Shown here piece after piece: positions 60,216-64,000 of a DNA stretch of 64,000 nucleotides (positions within the stretch are counted from its first letter, which is position 1; every line of letters begins with the position of its first letter). Location of the stretch: contig NZ_AWTC01000006.1 of assembly GCF_000497245.1 (NCBI RefSeq), forward strand, positions 124,001-188,000, in the 5' to 3' direction. The position numbers were made by a program, and so were the translations under genes. The DNA is from Sporolactobacillus laevolacticus DSM 442 (GTDB taxonomy: Bacteria; Bacillota; Bacilli; Bacillales; Sporolactobacillaceae). The notes under the pieces were generated by a model. It ran no database searches, was not told the DNA's origin, and saw nothing but the letters and a program-made list of their open reading frames with translations.

Positions 60216-60284
60216 ATGGCCATTAATGATATAAATCATCAATGGAATTCAGTAATCACATACCAACAAAACATAAAGGGATAA
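60216..60284 (+). CDS. 22-residue peptide with strong ribosome site
   Basis: ATG at 60216 after GAAGGAGGATG; it reads MAINDINHQWNSVITYQQNI then KG. A nested hairpin AGAAAGC / GCTTTCT (60162-60198) lies directly before the Shine-Dalgarno. A 9-bp stem AAAGGGATA / TATCCCTTT (60275-60322) overlaps the end. It is not hydrophobic. Coding is likely but function unknown; it may be a relic of a longer gene. 60323-60401 shows nothing. Confidence 0.45.
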   Translation: MAINDINHQWNSVITYQQNIKG

Positions 60285-60401
60285 AACGTTGTACCAACAC
60301 ATTAACATCGATATCCCTTTGTTATATAACAGTATAACATAGAAGGATGAATATGCCAATTAAAAGTATTTGTCATGATTCGACAAGAGATGAGGTTCCG
60401 G

Positions 60402-60695
60402 TTACTTTCGAACAGGAATAATAAGCTTTTCATTCGGAACAATATGATCCCGGATTAAGCCATTCTTGTTCTCGACCCAGCTGACAAATGCCTGATTGGA
60501 CAGTTTTGGATTTTCCTTTTGATATGCTTCGGCAATAGTCCAAAGCGAGTCCCCTGTTTTCACTGTGATTTCTTTATAATTGTTTTGATCGGCCGCAACC
60601 GTATTTGTTAATGTCAGGAACAGAACGACAGTCATAATTAAAAATAGGATAATGAAAGAAATGCCTTTCGCTTTTTGATGAATGCTTGTATTCAT
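60402..60695 (-). CDS. yneA: SOS-induced cell-division suppressor YneA
   Basis: The 97-residue protein has an N-terminal membrane helix ([20 protein letters not shown]) and a C-terminal LysM domain ([20 protein letters not shown], with NEKLIIPVR). It delays septation during DNA damage. The ATG at 60695 has GGGGG eight bases upstream. It is divergent from lexA with shared LexA boxes, as in B. subtilis. Confidence 0.92.
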   Translation of the reverse strand: MNTSIHQKAKGISFIILFLIMTVVLFLTLTNTVAADQNNYKEITVKTGDSLWTIAEAYQKENPKLSNQAFVSWVENKNGLIRDHIVPNEKLIIPVRK

Positions 60696-60728
60696 ATCAA
60701 TTTCCCCCTGTAAGGAATATTTGTTCGC

Positions 60729-60799
60729 GGAACGTTTGTTCGTTTTCTCTATTTTAATGCGAACATATATTTGTGTCAATACTTTCGAACGAATGTTTG
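60729..60799. promoter_or_regulatory. Three LexA (SOS) boxes between yneA and lexA
   Basis: GGAACGTTTGTTCG (60729-60742), CGAACATATATTTG (60760-60773) and CGAACGAATGTTTG (60786-60799) fit CGAAC-N4-GTTYG. The last overlaps the -35 (TTGCAT) of lexA, whose -10 TATAAT is at 60820-60825 with 17-base spacing. Confidence 0.88.
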
Positions 60800-60855
60800 C
60801 ATCACTCTTTTCTGAATGCTATAATATTGACAGGATAAGGAAAAGGAGAAGCATC

Positions 60856-61467
60856 ATGAAACTCTCAAATCGGCAGCAAGCTATTTTGGATTTTATAAAA
60901 CATGAAGTTGCAAGCAAAGGTTACCCGCCATCCGTCCGTGAGATCTGCGATGCAGTCGGACTGGCCTCTAGTTCAACAGTACATGGTCATCTCGCACGAC
61001 TTGAAAAAAAGGGATTCATTCGACGCGATCCAACCAAGCCGCGAGCAATTGAAGTGCTGGATCATGACGGTGATGTTTATACAGAAAAAACGGTGAATAT
61101 CCCGGTCATTGGAAAAGTGACAGCCGGTCTACCGATCAGTGCTGTTGAAAATATTGAAGAATATTTTCCGGTCCCAAGTTCAATGGTTGAGGATGATGAT
61201 GCTTTTATTTTGAATGTATCTGGTGAAAGCATGATAAATGCCGGCATTCTTGATGGAGACAAAGTGATTGTCCGTCAGCAGAGAACCGCTGAAAATGGGG
61301 AAATTGTTGTTGCTATGACTGATGATGATGAAGCAACGGTCAAACGCTTTTTTAAAGAAAAAGACCATATCCGTCTTCAGCCGGAAAACGCATCAATGAA
61401 TCCGATACTACTTGATAATTGTGTCATTCTCGGAAAAGTAGTTGGGGTCTTCCGCTCAATTAAGTAA
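60856..61467 (+). CDS. lexA: LexA repressor
   Basis: SOS master repressor, 204 residues. The N-terminal winged helix is [20 protein letters not shown]. The self-cleavage site Ala-Gly lies in VTAGLPIS (about 90-91). Catalytic Ser is in VSGESM (125) and Lys in DEATVKRFF (163). The start at 60856 follows AAGGAGAAG. It controls itself and yneA through the three boxes. Confidence 0.97.
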   Translation: MKLSNRQQAILDFIKHEVASKGYPPSVREICDAVGLASSSTVHGHLARLEKKGFIRRDPTKPRAIEVLDHDGDVYTEKTVNIPVIGKVTAGLPISAVENIEEYFPVPSSMVEDDDAFILNVSGESMINAGILDGDKVIVRQQRTAENGEIVVAMTDDDEATVKRFFKEKDHIRLQPENASMNPILLDNCVILGKVVGVFRSIK

Positions 61468-61544
61468 CTCGGTAGCCTGTTTGACAGATACACAGCTAAG
61501 TTTGAAATTATATATTTTCGTCCTTTTATTGAATCAAAACAATG

Positions 61545-61580
61545 AGCCTGAAAGCACTTTAAGTGTCTTTCAGGCTTTTT
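61545..61580 (+). terminator. Terminator of lexA
   Basis: AGCCTGAAAG-CACTT / AAGTG-CTTTCAGGCT, 15 base pairs with one bulge, then T5. Confidence 0.92.
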
Positions 61581-61681
61581 CCGTATCCTTTCGCATCAGG
61601 TTCTGAATTTCAGGCACCCTAATCATATACAGGTCATAGAATGTCAGTTAAAATAAAGGAAAAGCGCGAGGAGGAAGAACC

Positions 61682-62017
61682 ATGAATGATTTGATAAAAA
61701 AAGGGTTTCTTATTGGACTTGGCGCAACGATTGCGAGTAAGGAAAAAGCGGAGAAGCTTTTTGAAGACCTTTCAAAAAGCGGTGGTGCAGCTGCTGAAGA
61801 AGCAAAAGCATTACTTACTGCTTTAAATGAAAAAGGCAAAGGAAATACAGGAAAATGGCGTGACGGTTTTGAGCAGGAGATCATAGATGTCATTAAGGAT
61901 CTGGGGTTTGTTACCCTGGATGAATTCAATGGTTTAAAGGAAAAACTGACCGCTCTTGAAAACCAAATTACAGAACTGAAAAGTACCACAACAAAAGAAG
62001 AAAACGATGAAAAATAA
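61682..62017 (+). CDS. Phasin-like/PhaF-type coiled-coil protein
   Basis: The 111-residue protein has an amphipathic start (MNDLIKKGFLIGLGATIASK) and a long alanine- and charge-rich helix ending in a heptad coil (LKEKLTALENQITELKS). This resembles the polyhydroxyalkanoate regulator/phasin family often found before UbiB-type kinases in Firmicutes. ATG after GGAGG. Nineteen bases separate it from the kinase gene, so they form an operon. Confidence 0.75.
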   Translation: MNDLIKKGFLIGLGATIASKEKAEKLFEDLSKSGGAAAEEAKALLTALNEKGKGNTGKWRDGFEQEIIDVIKDLGFVTLDEFNGLKEKLTALENQITELKSTTTKEENDEK

Positions 62018-62035
62018 ATCGTTCAGGTGATCTTC

Positions 62036-63715
62036 ATGATTGGAAAGCACATTCGCCATATAAAAAGATATCAAGAAATTGTCGCGGTTCTGGTAAAGTA
62101 CGGTTTTGGTTATATTGTTAAAGATGTTGGCCTCTTTCATCTTCTCTCATTGCCAAAGCAGATCATTTCCGACTTCTCAGGAACAGGAAATGAACAAAAA
62201 TCGATCGGTCAGCGTATTCGTTCAATGCTTGAGGAACTCGGGCCAACTTTTATTAAACTTGGCCAGCTCCTCAGTCTAAGAACAGACATTTTGCCGGAAC
62301 AGATCGCTGAAGCGATGCGCGAACTTCAAGATCATGTCACACCGATTGATCCACAGACAGTTAAAAAAAGAATTTCCGAAGAATTCGGTAAACCGGTTGA
62401 AGAGCTATTTTCTCGGTTTGATGAAAACTGCCTTGCTGCTGCTTCAATTGCTCAGGCGCATTATGCCGTCTTAAAAACAGGTGAAGAAGTCGCCGTCAAA
62501 ATCAGACGGCCGGATATTGAAACCGTTATTGAAAACGACATTGAAATTCTTTGGGATCTCGCATCACTTGTTGAAAAAAGATATGAATGGGCACGTACTT
62601 ACCAGATCAGTGATATTGTTGAGGAATTTTCTCTAGCAATCCGAAGTGAAATGGATTACATCATGGAAGCCAGGACGACCGAAAAGCTGCATGACTTTTT
62701 TAACAACAACGACACGATCGTGATACCAAAGGTATATCGAGAGTTTTCTACCCAAAGAGTACTGACTCTTGACTATATTCACGGATACAAATACAGCGAG
62801 CTTGTCAGCGGTCCTCCAGAAGGTATCGATAATAAGGTGATTTGTGAACGTCTTGTGCGCTCGTTCTTGGATCAAGCGCTTATTTGCGGTATCTTTCATG
62901 GCGACCCGCATCCCGGCAATCTTTTTTTCTTCTCAGGAAATAAAATCGGCTATATCGATTTCGGACAAGTTGGGCATTTAAATGATGCGATGAAGCGCGA
63001 TTTTGGTGACTTGATTATCGGCCTTATGAAAGGAAATACCGAAATGCTATTTCGCACGATTTCGTCCATGACCAACATGCCCGATGATCTGAATGAACGG
63101 CACTTCAAAGCGGATCTTGATGTTCTCCGCGAGAAGTACTACCGTTTGCCTTTTAAAGATGTTCATATTGGGAAAGTGATCCATGATATCTTTGAAGTGA
63201 CCAAGAAGCACCACATCAGTATTCCGAAAAATTATACACTTCTTGGTAAAGCGCTGATTACACTAGAAGGCTTAATTACACGGCTGGACCGAAACATTAA
63301 TATATTGGAACTTGCAGAACCGTATGGACAGAGACTCTTGATCAAAAGGCTAAATCCAAGTGAGCTTTCAAAGAAGTTTCTATTGAATGGATACGACATC
63401 GTTGAAAACAGTATGCACATCCCTTCTCTTTTAAGAAAAACACTAACTCATCTCTACAAAGGAAAGACGCGAGTGGAAATGAAACTTCCTCAATTGGAAT
63501 TCTTGCTTGCAAAAGTGGATCGAGCAGCAAACCGAATTTCATTCAGCATCATGCTTCTTTCCTTCAGTATCATACTGTCATGTATTATCATTGGAGAAAC
63601 ATTCGGATCTCGCTCCCTCCTTAGCAATGTCCCTGTTCTTGGCATTGCAGTGACTGTTGTCCTTTTCATGTTCATGATTGTTCTCTTATCTATTTTTCGA
63701 TCCGGCCGCTTCTAG
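62036..63715 (+). CDS. ABC1/UbiB-family atypical kinase
   Basis: The 559-residue protein has the UbiB kinase core: LGPTFIKLGQLLSLRTDILP, AASIAQAHYAVLKTGEEVAV plus KIRRP, GIFHGDPHPGNLFFF and the metal loop YIDFGQVGHL. Two C-terminal membrane helices (about 500-555) anchor it. Family members support isoprenoid-lipid or quinone metabolism. ATG at 62036 after AGGTG. Its last 30 bases overlap the convergent MFS gene. Confidence 0.9.
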   Translation: MIGKHIRHIKRYQEIVAVLVKYGFGYIVKDVGLFHLLSLPKQIISDFSGTGNEQKSIGQRIRSMLEELGPTFIKLGQLLSLRTDILPEQIAEAMRELQDHVTPIDPQTVKKRISEEFGKPVEELFSRFDENCLAAASIAQAHYAVLKTGEEVAVKIRRPDIETVIENDIEILWDLASLVEKRYEWARTYQISDIVEEFSLAIRSEMDYIMEARTTEKLHDFFNNNDTIVIPKVYREFSTQRVLTLDYIHGYKYSELVSGPPEGIDNKVICERLVRSFLDQALICGIFHGDPHPGNLFFFSGNKIGYIDFGQVGHLNDAMKRDFGDLIIGLMKGNTEMLFRTISSMTNMPDDLNERHFKADLDVLREKYYRLPFKDVHIGKVIHDIFEVTKKHHISIPKNYTLLGKALITLEGLITRLDRNINILELAEPYGQRLLIKRLNPSELSKKFLLNGYDIVENSMHIPSLLRKTLTHLYKGKTRVEMKLPQLEFLLAKVDRAANRISFSIMLLSFSIILSCIIIGETFGSRSLLSNVPVLGIAVTVVLFMFMIVLLSIFRSGRF

Positions 63716-64000
63716 GCTGCCATTGATTGGTTCCACCACTGTGCGTTCTTCAATTGTATCGGACGGCACAAAGAATAAATAATAAACTGCTGAAAGTACT
63801 GTCACAGAACCAATAATAAGAAAGATAGTTTCAATCGACACGAGTCTTGGAAAGGCAAACGTGATGAAGCCGAGCGTCAGCGATTGCGAGAACATCAGGA
63901 TCGGTGTGCTCCAGCTCTCCACTCGCCCCATCATTTTGGGATCAACAATATGCGGCATCCATCCTCCGATCGCAACATTAACCAAGGGAATTAACAGAGT
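63686..64000 (-). CDS. MFS transporter, C-terminal part (runs off the window)
   Basis: 105 codons are open from the right edge to 63686. Four hydrophobic helices of an MFS exporter are visible, including IGGWMPHIVDPKMMGRVESW and LGFITFAFPRLVSIETIFLI, and then a polar tail. The MGRVESW motif suggests the macrolide/drug-efflux branch. Substrate unknown. Its 3' end overlaps the UbiB-like gene. Confidence 0.8.
   Translation of the reverse strand, partial: TLLIPLVNVAIGGWMPHIVDPKMMGRVESWSTPILMFSQSLTLGFITFAFPRLVSIETIFLIIGSVTVLSAVYYLFFVPSDTIEERTVVEPINGSLEAAGSKNR

Noticed and set aside
1-64000. tRNA, rRNA or CRISPR loci
   Set aside because: No TTCRANYC-type tRNA arms in cloverleaf context, no rRNA sequence and no regular spacer arrays were seen.

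Overview
This window looks like a chromosomal segment of a low-GC, endospore-forming member of the Bacillales. The evidence is the lexA/yneA/yneF neighbourhood, a citB-type aconitase, adeR-ald, the ykf murein-peptide recycling operon, spore transglutaminase (tgl), Zur, a CzrA-like sensor, an FbpB-like microprotein, an IDEAL-domain protein, and SD-led ATG/GTG/TTG starts. Glutamine-dependent NadE and GapN suggest a lineage outside the B. subtilis group, perhaps Sporolactobacillaceae-like. That placement is inference. I found no rRNA, tRNA or CRISPR.

Layout. 0-4 kb: end of an ABC exporter, then adeR and ald (alanine catabolism). 4-7 kb: a tightly packed five-gene minus-strand operon (small membrane protein, GNAT, nucleotidyltransferase, MccF-like S66 peptidase, GNAT) that resembles a drug or peptide-nucleotide detoxification set. 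7-10.7 kb: ABC exporter and NAD synthetase. 10.9-15.3 kb: DUF3870-ykfA-ykfB-ykfC plus a cytosolic beta-lactamase-fold protein behind one strong promoter. 15.5-21.3 kb: membrane proteins, zur, a CzrA-like repressor, an ABC-F gene with a leader-peptide attenuator, and two LSm-like paralogues. 21.5-30.8 kb: gapN, dfrA-thyA, a spore operon ending in tgl, a solitary HicB with a phased operator, trhO, and a mosaic flavoprotein gene.

30.8-38.1 kb is an accessory island between a full-length HI0933/YtfP-like flavoprotein gene and a second, diverged copy of that gene's 3' end. It holds a decayed prophage (XtrA-like, ArpU/Xpf-like and portal remnants in the order seen in PBSX, plus a damaged adenine methylase). 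It also holds many microproteins, several of them hydrophobic and with their own leader hairpins and terminators, and a short hairpin repeat in three copies.

38.2-56.8 kb is mostly housekeeping: fhs, an RNase H-like gene, EamA, IDEAL, cshA, zwf, dat, an SGNH lipoprotein with an apparent ATT start, GrpB, an M20 dipeptidase, a MITE-like element, acnA with a CcpC-type box, nagA-nagB-nagR with an operator, and an oxidoreductase. 56.9-59.8 kb is a second eroding patch (broken HTH gene, frameshifted VanZ gene, integrase remnant) next to intact PspC and DUF805 genes. 59.8-64 kb: yneF, a 22-codon peptide gene, the divergent SOS pair yneA/lexA with three LexA boxes, a phasin-like/UbiB-kinase pair and the end of an MFS transporter.

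Several genes are broken by single frameshifts. Whether these are true lesions or assembly errors cannot be decided from sequence alone.
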